Below are positions 7,479 to 14,453 of a stretch of DNA of 17,078 bases, in pieces. Under the pieces are notes generated by a model that was given only the letters and a program-made list of their open reading frames with translations, was not told where the DNA came from and searched no databases. The stretch's first letter is position 1, and the number at the start of each line of letters is the position of its first letter. Source of the stretch: DASRTE01 sp035656095 (lineage in GTDB: Bacteria; Actinomycetota; Actinomycetes; Jiangellales; Jiangellaceae); the NCBI GenBank assembly GCA_035656095.1, contig DASRTE010000096.1:1-17078 (forward strand), given 5' to 3'. Made by a program: the position numbers and the translations under genes.

Positions 7479-8585
7479 TCAGCTACCCGCCCAGGCCGGG
7501 TTCCAGCCGGCGACGTCGCGCGGGTCGCGGGAGACCGGGCCCGCATACTTCGCGGACGGGCGGACCAGCCGGCCGGTGCGCTTCTCCTCGAGGATGTGCG
7601 CGCTCCAGCCGGCCGTGCGAGCACAGGTGAACATCGAGGTGAACATGTGCGCCGGTACCTCGGCGAAGTCGAGCACGATGGCCGCCCAGAACTCGACGTT
7701 CGTGGCGAGTACGCGGTCCGGCCGTCGTTCGGTGAGCTGGGCCAGCGCGGCCTTCTCGAATGCCTCGGCAACCTCGTACCGCGGGGCACCGAGATCGCGT
7801 GCCACCCGGCGCAGCGTGCGGGCGCGAGGGTCCTCGGCGCGGTAGACGCGGTGGCCGAAGCCCATCAACCGCTCCTTGCGGTCGAGCACGCCCGCGACAT
7901 ACCCGTCGGCGTCGCCCGTGCGCTCGATCTGCTCGATCATGGCCAGCACGCGCGACGGCGCCCCTCCGTGCAACGGCCCACTCATGGCGCCGACCGCGGC
8001 CGACAGTGCCGCCGCCACGTCGGCGCCGGTGGAGGCGACCACACGGGCGGTGAAGGTCGAGGCGTTCATGCCGTGCTCCGCAGCGGAGGTGAAGTAGGCA
8101 TCGACCGCCTTCACATGGGCCGGGTCGGGCTCTCCCCGCCAGCGGATCATGAACCGCTCGACGATCGTGCGCGCCTTGTCGATATCGCGCTGCGGGATCA
8201 TGGGCAGCCCGATGCCGCGCGCCGACTGCGCCACGAACGACAGCGCCATGACGGCCGCCCGGGCGAGGTCCTCCCGGGCCTGATCGTCGGAGATGTCCAG
8301 CAACTGACGGAACCCCCAGGCGGGCGCGAGCATCGCCAACGCACTCTGGACGTCGACCCGGACGTCGCCGGAGTGGACCGGAATAGGGAACGGCTCGGCG
8401 GGCGGGAGACCGGGCTCGAAGGTGCCGTCGACGAGCAGCCCCCAGACGTTCTCGAACGGGACGCGTCCCACCAGGTCATCGATGTCGACGCCGCGGTACC
8501 GCAGAGCGCCGCCGGCCCGATCGGGCTCACCGATCTCAGTCTGGAACGCGACCACCCCCTCGAGGCCGTGCAGGACGTCGGACAT
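7479..8585 (-). CDS. citA: Citrate synthase 2
   Basis: A 368-residue citrate synthase closely resembling mycobacterial CitA rather than GltA. It would condense acetyl-CoA and oxaloacetate. Catalytic histidines are His206 in SGPLHGGAP and His245 in GFGHRVYRAEDPRA. The motif that carries the third catalytic acid reads NVEFW (Glu298), where most citrate synthases have NVDFY; from memory this Glu is shared by the actinobacterial citrate synthase 2 group. I chose ATG 8585 because GGGAG lies 5 bases upstream; GTG 8591 is too close to that site. It heads the citA-serC-polD unit and is divergent from pdxH across a 164-bp region with inverted repeats. Confidence 0.95.
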   Translation of the reverse strand: MSDVLHGLEGVVAFQTEIGEPDRAGGALRYRGVDIDDLVGRVPFENVWGLLVDGTFEPGLPPAEPFPIPVHSGDVRVDVQSALAMLAPAWGFRQLLDISDDQAREDLARAAVMALSFVAQSARGIGLPMIPQRDIDKARTIVERFMIRWRGEPDPAHVKAVDAYFTSAAEHGMNASTFTARVVASTGADVAAALSAAVGAMSGPLHGGAPSRVLAMIEQIERTGDADGYVAGVLDRKERLMGFGHRVYRAEDPRARTLRRVARDLGAPRYEVAEAFEKAALAQLTERRPDRVLATNVEFWAAIVLDFAEVPAHMFTSMFTCARTAGWSAHILEEKRTGRLVRPSAKYAGPVSRDPRDVAGWNPAWAGS

Positions 8586-8622
8586 GCACACTCCCTACGG
8601 TCGGCTCGTGGCCTGGTCCGTC

Positions 8623-8664
8623 CACGGCAGGATGGTCGCGAGGCGGAGAGTCCATTCTGCCGTG
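8623..8664. promoter_or_regulatory. Inverted repeat in the citA/pdxH divergent promoter region
   Basis: CACGGCAGGATGG (8623-8635) and CCATTCTGCCGTG (8652-8664) are 13-base inverted arms with one mismatch (a G-T pair in the stem) and a 16-base spacer. The centre-to-centre distance of 29 bp is close to three helical turns, as expected for a regulator binding two half-sites on one face. It lies 37 bp upstream of the citA ATG and 85 bp upstream of pdxH. Operator function is inferred from position and symmetry; a transcript hairpin is the alternative. Confidence 0.45.
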
Positions 8665-8690
8665 TCGATGGAGGTATCGGACAAGTGACC

Positions 8691-8720
8691 GCACTGCCGG
8701 TGTGCGATTCCGCACAGTGC
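8691..8720. promoter_or_regulatory. Second interrupted palindrome upstream of pdxH
   Basis: TGTGCG-ATTC-CGCACA (8701-8716) is a perfect 6-bp-arm palindrome. The right side extends to CGCACAGTGC, which also pairs with GCACTG at 8691-8696 if six bases (CCGGTG) bulge out. It ends 29 bases before the pdxH start, so it could be an operator or a 5'-leader hairpin. No regulator is identified. Confidence 0.35.
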
Positions 8721-8749
8721 ACGACCTGCGGGTGGAAGGGGCTGACGGC

Positions 8750-9388
8750 GTGACCGACGGGCTGGCATCTATGCGGATGAACTACCCGGCGGGGCGACTG
8801 CTCGAAGCCGAGGCGGCAGTCGATCCGATCGCACAGTTCCGCGCCTGGCTCGCCGAAGCCGTCGCAGCCGGACTGCCGGAGCCGAACGCCATGGTGCTCG
8901 CGACGGCGGCACCGGACGGCCGGCCGAGTGCACGGCACGTCCTGCTCAAGGACATCGACGACGACGGCTTCGTCTTCTTCACCAACCACGCTTCCCGCAA
9001 GGCCGTCGAGATGGTGGCCAACCCGGCGGTGGCCCTCTGCTTCCCCTGGTTCGCGATGGCTCGACAGGTCGTGGTCAACGGCACGGCTGCGCAGATCCCG
9101 CGCTCGGCCGTGGAGGAGTACTGGGCGGGCCGGCCCAGGGACTCGCAGGTGGGGGCGTGGGCGAGCCGGCAGTCGGCGGTGATCGGGTCGCGCGCCGACC
9201 TGGAGGCGGCGGCGAGGGCGGCGGCACAGCGTTTCCCCGGACCGGTCCCGCTGCCCGAGTTCTGGGGCGGCTACCGGGTCGAGCCCGAGGAGGTCGAGTT
9301 CTGGCAGGGCGCGCCCGGGCGCCTGCACGACCGGCTGCGGTACACGCGTACGGACGACGGGTGGCGGCTCGAGCGTCTTGCCCCGTGA
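8750..9388 (+). CDS. pdxH: Pyridoxamine/pyridoxine 5'-phosphate oxidase
   Basis: A 212-residue FMN flavoenzyme that oxidises PNP or PMP to pyridoxal 5'-phosphate. Family motifs are RPSARHVLLKDIDDDGFVFFTN at about 58-79 (FMN/PLP binding), VNGTAAQIP near 109-117, the WASRQSAVIGSR segment at 137-148, and the C-terminal FWQGAPGRLHDRLRY, which contains the Arg and His of the active site. GTG 8750 is preferred because GGAAGGGG at 8734-8741 is an SD at 8-base spacing; GTG 8702 is in frame without an SD and within a palindrome. Divergent from citA-serC-polD; its product is the cofactor of SerC. Two hairpins follow the stop. Confidence 0.95.
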   Translation: MTDGLASMRMNYPAGRLLEAEAAVDPIAQFRAWLAEAVAAGLPEPNAMVLATAAPDGRPSARHVLLKDIDDDGFVFFTNHASRKAVEMVANPAVALCFPWFAMARQVVVNGTAAQIPRSAVEEYWAGRPRDSQVGAWASRQSAVIGSRADLEAAARAAAQRFPGPVPLPEFWGGYRVEPEEVEFWQGAPGRLHDRLRYTRTDDGWRLERLAP

Positions 9389-9421
9389 TCGGCGGAAGGA
9401 CGCGAGCGACCCGCAGGCAGC

Positions 9422-9474
9422 TCCGCGTTCGTCACTGACGCTGACGGACGCGGCCCGGGGGGACGACTCCCGGG
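9422..9474 (+). terminator. Tandem hairpin terminator after pdxH
   Basis: The first stem pairs 9423-9434 with 9442-9453 (12 bp including one G-U, 7-base loop). The second pairs 9454-9461 with 9467-9474 (8 bp including one G-U, 5-base loop) and begins on the very next base. Both are GC-rich and lack a T-run. Position 34 bases after the pdxH stop fits an actinobacterial intrinsic terminator. The remaining space to 9658 shows nothing else convincing. Confidence 0.6.
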
Positions 9475-9658
9475 AGCCCACGGGTCGGGCGGCTTGGTTG
9501 GGATTGCCCTAACGGGCAGCCACCTCACGAGTCCCAGAGCTATGCATTCTGCGGACCACCTCCCTTCCCGTGTACCCCGAACCGTAAGGTGCGGCGACCG
9601 GGCCTGGCAACGTGTTTCGCCGTGAGCCGTACTCTCGTCCGACGTGGGTCGGCGGATC

Positions 9659-10707
9659 ATGAGTGCCGTCGTCGCCGACATCCGGCCCCTGCGGGAGTCC
9701 GCCCATTTCCGCCGGCTGTGGGTGGGGATCACCGTCGGCCAGCTCGGCCAGCAGATGACGAACGTCGCGGTGGCCTACCAGGTGTGGAGCCTGAGCCGGT
9801 CGTCGTTCGCGGTCGGGCCTGCTCGGCGCGGCGGCGGTCGTACCGATGATCGTCTTCGGGCTGTACGGAGGCACCCTGGTCGACAGCTTCGATCGTCGGC
9901 GAGTCGCGATCGTCGCCTCGACCGGGCTCTGGCTGCTCTCGATCGTGCTCGTGGTCCAGGCCGCTCTGGACCTCGGTCAGCTGTGGCTGCTCTACGTTGT
10001 CGTGGCCGGCCAGGCGGCGTGCTTCGCGGTGAGCAACCCGGCCCGGCAGGCGATCGTTCCCCGGCTGATCCGCTCCGAGCTCCTGCCGTCCGCGAACGCG
10101 CTGTCGACCTTGAGCTTCAGCCTCGGGTTCACGGTCGGCCCGCTGGCCGGCGGGTTCCTGCTGGCGGTCAGCGGCGAGTTCACCCTGCCTTACGCGGTCG
10201 ACGCGGTGACATACCTGGCCGCGCTCTACGCACTGTGGCGGCTGCCCCCGGTGCCCCCGCAGGGTCCGCCGCGCGCAGCGGGGTTCCGGTCGATGCTCGA
10301 GGGCTTCGGATGGCTGTACCGGATCCGGCGGCAGGGGCTGGCGATCCTGGTCTGCGTCGTCGGGTACGGGGCCAGCATTGCGACGTTCGGACTCGTCGGC
10401 TCGCTGTGGATCGGTGTGCTGTTCCTGGCGCTGTCCGGAGCCTTCGACATGGTCAGCGCCACGTTCCGGTCCACGATCCTGCAGGTCGCGGCACCGGACG
10501 AGATGCGGGGCAGGCTGCAGGGCGTCTTCGTCGTGGTGGTCGCCGGCGGGCCACGCCTGGGTGATCTCGCGGCCGGGTCGCACGGTGCGATCATCGGGCC
10601 GACCCTGGCCGTCGTGGTCGGTGGGTGCGCAATGCATGGTGGCGACGACGCTGCTCGCTGTCCGCTTCCGTGGCTTCGCCCGCTACGACGCGCACGCGCC
10701 GCAGTGA
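9659..10707 (+). pseudogene. Decayed MFS exporter (EntS/MFS_3 type)
   Basis: The reading frame begins normally (MSAVVADIRPLRESAHFRRLWVG) but needs two corrections. An extra base at about 9815-9819 moves the frame to the one carrying LLGAAAVVPMIVFGLYGG. A second extra base near the gcaatgc at about 10631-10637 moves it to the final frame ending VATTLLAVRFRGFARYDAHAPQ. The corrected product is about 348 residues, against roughly 410-420 from memory. Near 10300-10315 the sequence jumps from SMLEGF to WLYRIRRQGLAI, apparently missing about 60-65 residues that span helices 7-8. The conserved NPARQAIVPRL and PDEMRGRLQGVF motifs remain. Intact relatives export small molecules such as siderophores; this copy should be non-functional. 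The frameshifts alone could be sequencing errors, but the deletion argues for real decay. The stop directly abuts the converging gene's stop. Confidence 0.85.
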
Positions 10708-11397
10708 TCAGGAGACGGCGATCCAGGTGGCGTGAGCGCGGCCGAGCTCGCGGCCGTCGGCGCCGTAGGCCGTCGTCGTCGTCCAGGTCTTGCGGCCCTC
10801 GCCGCCGAGGAGCATGCCCATGACGACGCACTCCTCGCCGGCTTCCGGGAGTGCCATCACGTGGGCGGTCAGCCGGCCCAGGACCATCGGCCGCCCTTCG
10901 ATCTCGGCCGACCAGCCGCCCGGGCAGTCCAGCGTCGCCCACACCACCTCCGGCCGCCCGGCCAGGTCGCCGTCCACGGTCCAGACGCACGCCGTCCGAC
11001 CGTCGCCGAGGCGCCCGGGGAACAGCAGCAGCCCGTCGCCCGGATCACGAGCGGGCCCGCAGACGAAGCACTCCGGGAACGGGTGCACGGACAGGCCGGC
11101 GTAGGCGGCGGACGCGGACCGGGCGGTCCGGCGGTCGACCGGTGGAACCGGATCGACCGTCAGCGAGGAGCGCGCGCCCTCGGCCACCACCGTCTCGCCG
11201 TGCACGACCCTGACGCCTCCGTCCCCGTCGGCGACGACGGCCAGCGGCGTGTCGAGGGGTGGCGGGTTGCGCAGGGTCACCACGGCGGCGGAACCGCCGG
11301 CCGTCGCTCCGGCGCGGGCCGCCACCAGGCCGGCGACGTACCCGCCGTTCCCCGAGTTCGACGGGCCGCGGAAGCGGTGCCCGACTGTCAGCGTCAC
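10708..11397 (-). CDS. Hotdog-fold thioesterase-like protein
   Basis: A 229-residue protein resembling the actinobacterial thioesterase-like family, with an apparent double-hotdog layout. The N-terminal half contains FRGPSNSGNGGYVAGLVA (about 9-26), typical of a hotdog central helix. The middle has HPFPECFVCGPARDPGDGL, whose Cys pair is a recognisable family mark. The C-terminal half has a second strand-rich segment ending in an ATWIAVS strand. A probable acyl-CoA or acyl-ACP hydrolase, but the substrate is unknown and no catalytic residue is certain. The start chosen is GTG 11397, with a TACCGT -10-like hexamer ending 7 bases upstream, which suggests a leaderless transcript. The frame is open upstream into the nagA region but would collide with it. 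Divergent from nagA; its stop touches the decayed exporter's stop. Confidence 0.8.
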   Translation of the reverse strand: MTLTVGHRFRGPSNSGNGGYVAGLVAARAGATAGGSAAVVTLRNPPPLDTPLAVVADGDGGVRVVHGETVVAEGARSSLTVDPVPPVDRRTARSASAAYAGLSVHPFPECFVCGPARDPGDGLLLFPGRLGDGRTACVWTVDGDLAGRPEVVWATLDCPGGWSAEIEGRPMVLGRLTAHVMALPEAGEECVVMGMLLGGEGRKTWTTTTAYGADGRELGRAHATWIAVS

Positions 11398-11404
11398 ACA
11401 GCCG

Positions 11405-11410
11405 ACGGTA
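11405..11410 (-). promoter_or_regulatory. Candidate -10 for a leaderless transcript of the thioesterase-like gene
   Basis: On the minus strand TACCGT fits the actinobacterial TANNNT -10 pattern and ends 7 bases before the GTG at 11397, which has no SD. That spacing places the transcription start on the start codon. No clear -35 was found. Confidence 0.3.
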
Positions 11411-11417
11411 GCCCGGG

Positions 11418-11423
11418 TACGGT
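11418..11423 (+). promoter_or_regulatory. Candidate -10 for nagA
   Basis: TACGGT fits TANNNT and lies 42 bases upstream of the nagA start, leaving room for a short leader with the SD at 11453-11460. The divergent thioesterase-like gene's -10 candidate lies 8 bases away on the other strand. Weak pattern match only. Confidence 0.25.
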
Positions 11424-11465
11424 CGTGGCGGCCGGGCTGGGTGGCCCGGTCGGGAGGAGGTCCAC

Positions 11466-12599
11466 GTGGCGGTGCTCTCCGGCGCCCGAATGGTGACCCC
11501 TGGCGGCGTCGTCGCAGGCTGGCTCGAGGTGTCGGGTGGCGGGATCGCGGCTCTCGGCCCGGGCGATCCGCCCCATCCGGCCGACCGGGACCTGGGCGGG
11601 CAGTGGCTCGTCCCCGGATTCGTCGACATCCACGTTCACGGCGGTGCGCGCGCGTCCTACATGTCCGGGGACCCGGAGGACGTGGCGTCGGTCGTGGACC
11701 TGCACCGCCGCCACGGCACGACCACGACGATGGCGAGCCTGGTGACCGGCGCCGAGGACCTCCTGGTCGCGACGGTAACCTCCCTCGCCGACATGGTCGA
11801 CGACGGTGTGCTGGCCGGCATCCACCTGGAGGGGCCGTTCCTCGCCGCGGCACGGTGCGGCGCGCACGATCCGGCGCTGCTCCGAGACCCGGAGCCGGCA
11901 CTGGTCGAGCGCCTGCTCACGGCCGGTCGCGGCACCGTCCGGATGGTCACCCTCGCCGCCGAGCTGCCGCACGCAGCCGATGCCGTCGCGCGGATCACCG
12001 CGGCAGGCGCACTCGCGGCCGTCGGCCACACGGACGCCACGTACGACGAGACCCGCGCGGCGATCGACGCGGGCGCGACCGTCGCCACTCACCTGTTCAA
12101 CGCCATGCGCCCGCTGCACCACCGCGAGCCGGGCCCTGTTCCGGCCCTGCTGGAGGACGGCCGGGTCACGGTCGAGCTGATTTGCGACGGCGTCCACCTG
12201 CACCCGGCCGTCGTCCGCACCGCGGTTGCGGCGGCGGGCGCCGACCGGGTCGCCCTCGTCACCGACGCCATGGCGGCAACGGGTGTGGGCGACGGCGACT
12301 ACCGGCTGGGCGCGTTGGCGGTCCGGGTCGAGAGCGGCGTGGCCCGGCTGGTCGAGGGAGGGGCCATCGCCGGCAGCACCTTGACGATGGACCGCGCGTT
12401 CCGGTTCGTCGTCGACGCAGGCGTTCCGGTCGAGGACGCCGTGCTCATGTCGTCGACCAACCCGGCGCGGCTGCTCGGTATGTCGGAACGGGTGGGGTCC
12501 GTCGCCGTCGGCCTCGATGCCGATCTGGTGGTCCTCGACGATCGCTTCACCCGGACGGCTGTCATGGCGCAGGGAAGCTGGTTGGACCCACCGCGATAG
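11466..12599 (+). CDS. nagA: N-acetylglucosamine-6-phosphate deacetylase
   Basis: A 377-residue amidohydrolase-superfamily enzyme that removes acetate from GlcNAc-6-phosphate in chitin or cell-wall amino sugar recycling. The metal and catalytic sites are all visible: His56-Val-His58 in GFVDIHVHGG, Glu122 in HLEGPF, His188 in GHTDATYDE, His209 in THLFNAM, His244 in DGVHLHP, and the catalytic Asp267 in TDAMAATG. The composite-domain beta strands at both ends are present, so the protein looks complete. GTG 11466 has GGAGGAGG at 11453-11460 as SD. No nagB or sugar transporter is nearby, so it appears to be a solitary copy. It converges with the small basic protein gene 4 bases after its stop. Confidence 0.96.
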   Translation: MAVLSGARMVTPGGVVAGWLEVSGGGIAALGPGDPPHPADRDLGGQWLVPGFVDIHVHGGARASYMSGDPEDVASVVDLHRRHGTTTTMASLVTGAEDLLVATVTSLADMVDDGVLAGIHLEGPFLAAARCGAHDPALLRDPEPALVERLLTAGRGTVRMVTLAAELPHAADAVARITAAGALAAVGHTDATYDETRAAIDAGATVATHLFNAMRPLHHREPGPVPALLEDGRVTVELICDGVHLHPAVVRTAVAAAGADRVALVTDAMAATGVGDGDYRLGALAVRVESGVARLVEGGAIAGSTLTMDRAFRFVVDAGVPVEDAVLMSSTNPARLLGMSERVGSVAVGLDADLVVLDDRFTRTAVMAQGSWLDPPR

Positions 12600-12603
12600 C
12601 GGG

Positions 12604-12894
12604 TCAGTCGTCGGCCCACACCCGCAGGACGTGCGACGCGGCCTCCTCGGCCGTCCAGCCGTACGTCTCGGCCTTCCGGCGCAACCGCTTGCGGACCTGC
12701 TTGGGCACCGTCACCGTGATGTCGACGGTCTCCTCGGACTTGTCCCTGTCCTTCTTCTTGGCCTTTCGACGCCGCTCACGTGCGGAGGTGCTCGAGACAT
12801 CCACGGCGAGTGAGGACAGGTGAGCCGCCGCGGGATGGACGGTGCCGTCGTCGGCCCGGCGCAGTGCCGGGCGAGGTGGTGGCGGGGTGGTCAT
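12604..12894 (-). CDS. Small basic protein, probable ribbon-helix-helix DNA-binding partner of ParA
   Basis: A 96-residue protein with a Pro/Arg N-terminus, a strongly basic centre (about 39-52, RERRRKAKKKDR) and a C-terminal block that reads like a ribbon-helix-helix fold: strand at 57-63 (VDITVTV), helix at 64-78 (PKQVRKRLRRKAETYG) and helix at 81-94 (TAEEAASHVLRVWA). Its ATG overlaps the parA stop (ATGA), so the two are translationally coupled. In plasmid type Ib and archaeal SegAB systems a small ParA is paired with a small ribbon-helix-helix protein that binds the centromere and stimulates the ATPase from a flexible basic N-terminus. The same arrangement is seen here, but the role is inferred from fold pattern and position. 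It lacks the large ParB domain. Confidence 0.75.
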   Translation of the reverse strand: MTTPPPPRPALRRADDGTVHPAAAHLSSLAVDVSSTSARERRRKAKKKDRDKSEETVDITVTVPKQVRKRLRRKAETYGWTAEEAASHVLRVWADD

Positions 12895-13709
12895 CGTCGC
12901 CGGGCCCCCTTGGTGAGCGGCCCCTCGGAGCCTGCCGAAGCGAGGACATGGTCGAGGTATGTCGAGTAGATCCGAGAGACCTCACGTGCGCCCGGCGAGC
13001 GCCACGCCTGGACGGGGACACATCTGCCCTGTGCCGCGGCGATCACGGAGCGCTCGGGTACCACCGGGTCGAGGACGAGATCCCGGTAGGCCGCGAGCAG
13101 CTCGTCGACGCGGAACCGGTGCTCGGCAGAGCGTGGCCGGAACCGGTTCACCACGACGCCTGCGGGACGCAGCCGCAGGTTGAAGCCGCGGCGCACGACG
13201 TCGACGGCTGCGAGCGCCTGTTGCGCTCCGGTCAGCGCGAACATGGTCGGTTCGGTGACCACGAGCGCGAGGTCGCTGGCCGCCAGGGCGTTCTTGGTCA
13301 GTTCTCCGAGGCTCGGCGGGCAGTCGACGAGGACGAGGTCGACCTCGCGCAGGCCCTTCATGGCCGCACGGAGCCGGTGCTCGCCCGTCTTGCCGTCGCG
13401 CGGATGGTTGCGGTGCTCGAGCGCGGGCTCACTGGCGACCACCGAGATGCCCTCGCCCCACGCTGTCGCCGTGACGGCGTCGGCCACGACGCCCGCCCGT
13501 CCGTCGGCGAGCACGTCGTTCGCGGTGAACGTGACCTCGCCGGGGTCGAGCACGGTTGTGGCATTGCCCTGCGGGTCGAGGTCGACGACGAGGGTCGGGA
13601 GTCCGCGACGCTGGGCGGCCCCGGCCAGCCCGAGCACCACCGAGGTCTTCCCGACCCCGCCCTTGAGGCTCAGCACGCTCACTGCGAGCACAGTCGCAAA
13701 GTCTGCCAC
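12891..13709 (-). CDS. ParA-family ATPase (small, Soj/MinD-like)
   Basis: A 272-residue deviant Walker ATPase without the N-terminal helix-turn-helix domain of plasmid type Ia ParAs. Walker A is KGGVGKT at 16-22 with the signature lysine Lys16. The A' motif DLDPQGNAT is at 43-51 and Walker B LVLVDCPPS at 125-133, followed by TEPTMFALTGAQQ. Such proteins dimerise on ATP, bind DNA non-specifically and position DNA or protein cargo. GTG 13709 was chosen because GGGGCGG lies just upstream; GTGs at 13691 and 13682 would trim 6 or 9 residues and remain possible. It overlaps the ribbon-helix-helix gene and diverges from ideR. It is not accompanied by a canonical parB, gidB or replication-origin genes, so it is probably not the main chromosome partition locus. 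Confidence 0.93.
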   Translation of the reverse strand: MADFATVLAVSVLSLKGGVGKTSVVLGLAGAAQRRGLPTLVVDLDPQGNATTVLDPGEVTFTANDVLADGRAGVVADAVTATAWGEGISVVASEPALEHRNHPRDGKTGEHRLRAAMKGLREVDLVLVDCPPSLGELTKNALAASDLALVVTEPTMFALTGAQQALAAVDVVRRGFNLRLRPAGVVVNRFRPRSAEHRFRVDELLAAYRDLVLDPVVPERSVIAAAQGRCVPVQAWRSPGAREVSRIYSTYLDHVLASAGSEGPLTKGARRR

Positions 13710-13764
13710 GGGACCGCCCCGGGATACGCTGAGCGCGGATGACGAGACGACGGGGAGGCACCCG

Positions 13765-14451
13765 GTGAGCGACCTCATCGACACCACCGAGATGTACCTC
13801 AAGGTCATCTTCGAGCTCGAGGAAGAGGGAATCGTCCCGCTGCGTGCCCGGATCGCCGAGCGCCTGCACCAGTCCGGCCCCACGGTCAGCCAGACCGTGG
13901 CCCGGATGGAACGCGACGGCCTGGTCCACGTCGACGCCGACCGCCATCTCGAGCTCTCGGCCGAGGGCAGACTGCTGGCCATGCGCGTGATGCGCAAGCA
14001 CCGGCTGGTCGAACGGTTGCTCGTCGACGTCATCGGCCTCGATTGGGAGCTCGTGCACAACGAGGCCTGCCGGTGGGAGCACGTCGTCTCCGACGAGGTC
14101 GAACGGCGGCTGGTCACGCTCCTGCACGATCCCACCGAGGACCCGTACGGCAATCCCATCCCGGGTCTCGAGGAGCTGGGCGGGGTAGTCCCGGCGACGC
14201 CGCCCGGGCAGACCGTGCGCCCGCTGGAGGCCGCTGCCGGACACGGTGCACCGGTCGACGTGGTGGTCCGGAGGATCAGCGAGCCGTTGCAGACCGACGA
14301 GAAGTTCATGGCCGAGCTCCGCCGGGCCGGAGTCCTGCCCGGTCGGACGGTCCGGGCCCGGCGCACCGACTCCGCCATGGTGGTCGGCGCGGACGAGCAG
14401 ACGCTCGAGCTGACCGGCGACACCGCCTCCCACGTCTTCGTCACGGCCTGA
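13765..14451 (+). CDS. ideR: Iron-dependent transcriptional repressor of the DtxR/IdeR family
   Basis: A 228-residue regulator that, with Fe(II) bound, represses siderophore and iron-uptake genes. The winged helix (about 1-73) contains LHQSGPTVSQTVARMERDGL. The metal residues fall on canonical DtxR numbers: Met10, His79, Glu83, His98, Cys102, Glu105 and His106. The C-terminal SH3-like domain (about 150-228) keeps the accessory Glu173 and Gln176 in ISEPLQ. GTG 13765 has GGGAGG at about 13753-13758. The divergent parA start is 55 bp away. The rhodanese begins 2 bases after the stop. No convincing IdeR box is seen in its own upstream region. Closely similar to mycobacterial IdeR, though a second paralogue elsewhere in the genome cannot be excluded. 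Confidence 0.94.
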   Translation: MSDLIDTTEMYLKVIFELEEEGIVPLRARIAERLHQSGPTVSQTVARMERDGLVHVDADRHLELSAEGRLLAMRVMRKHRLVERLLVDVIGLDWELVHNEACRWEHVVSDEVERRLVTLLHDPTEDPYGNPIPGLEELGGVVPATPPGQTVRPLEAAAGHGAPVDVVVRRISEPLQTDEKFMAELRRAGVLPGRTVRARRTDSAMVVGADEQTLELTGDTASHVFVTA

Positions 14452-14453
14452 CC

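Noticed and set aside
7398..8753. A 451-codon plus-strand open frame opposite citA and the end of serC
   Set aside because: It is antisense to two unmistakable enzymes and has a low-complexity Arg/Gly/His composition.
9495..9518. TTGGGATTGCCCTAACGGGC considered as an IdeR iron box upstream of the EntS-like exporter
   Set aside because: Only the CTAAC half resembles the TTAGGTTAGGCTAACCTAA consensus. The other half is off register and the small GCCC/GGGC stem is an equally good explanation.
11249..12823. Long plus-strand frame overlapping nagA in another register
   Set aside because: It is Arg/Gly/Pro-rich without domains, while the nagA frame keeps every metal ligand.
13710..13764. Search for an IdeR box or parS-like repeats between parA and ideR
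   Set aside because: No 19-bp iron box or repeated motif could be found; only a weak TACGCT -10-like hexamer at 13725-13730 was seen.
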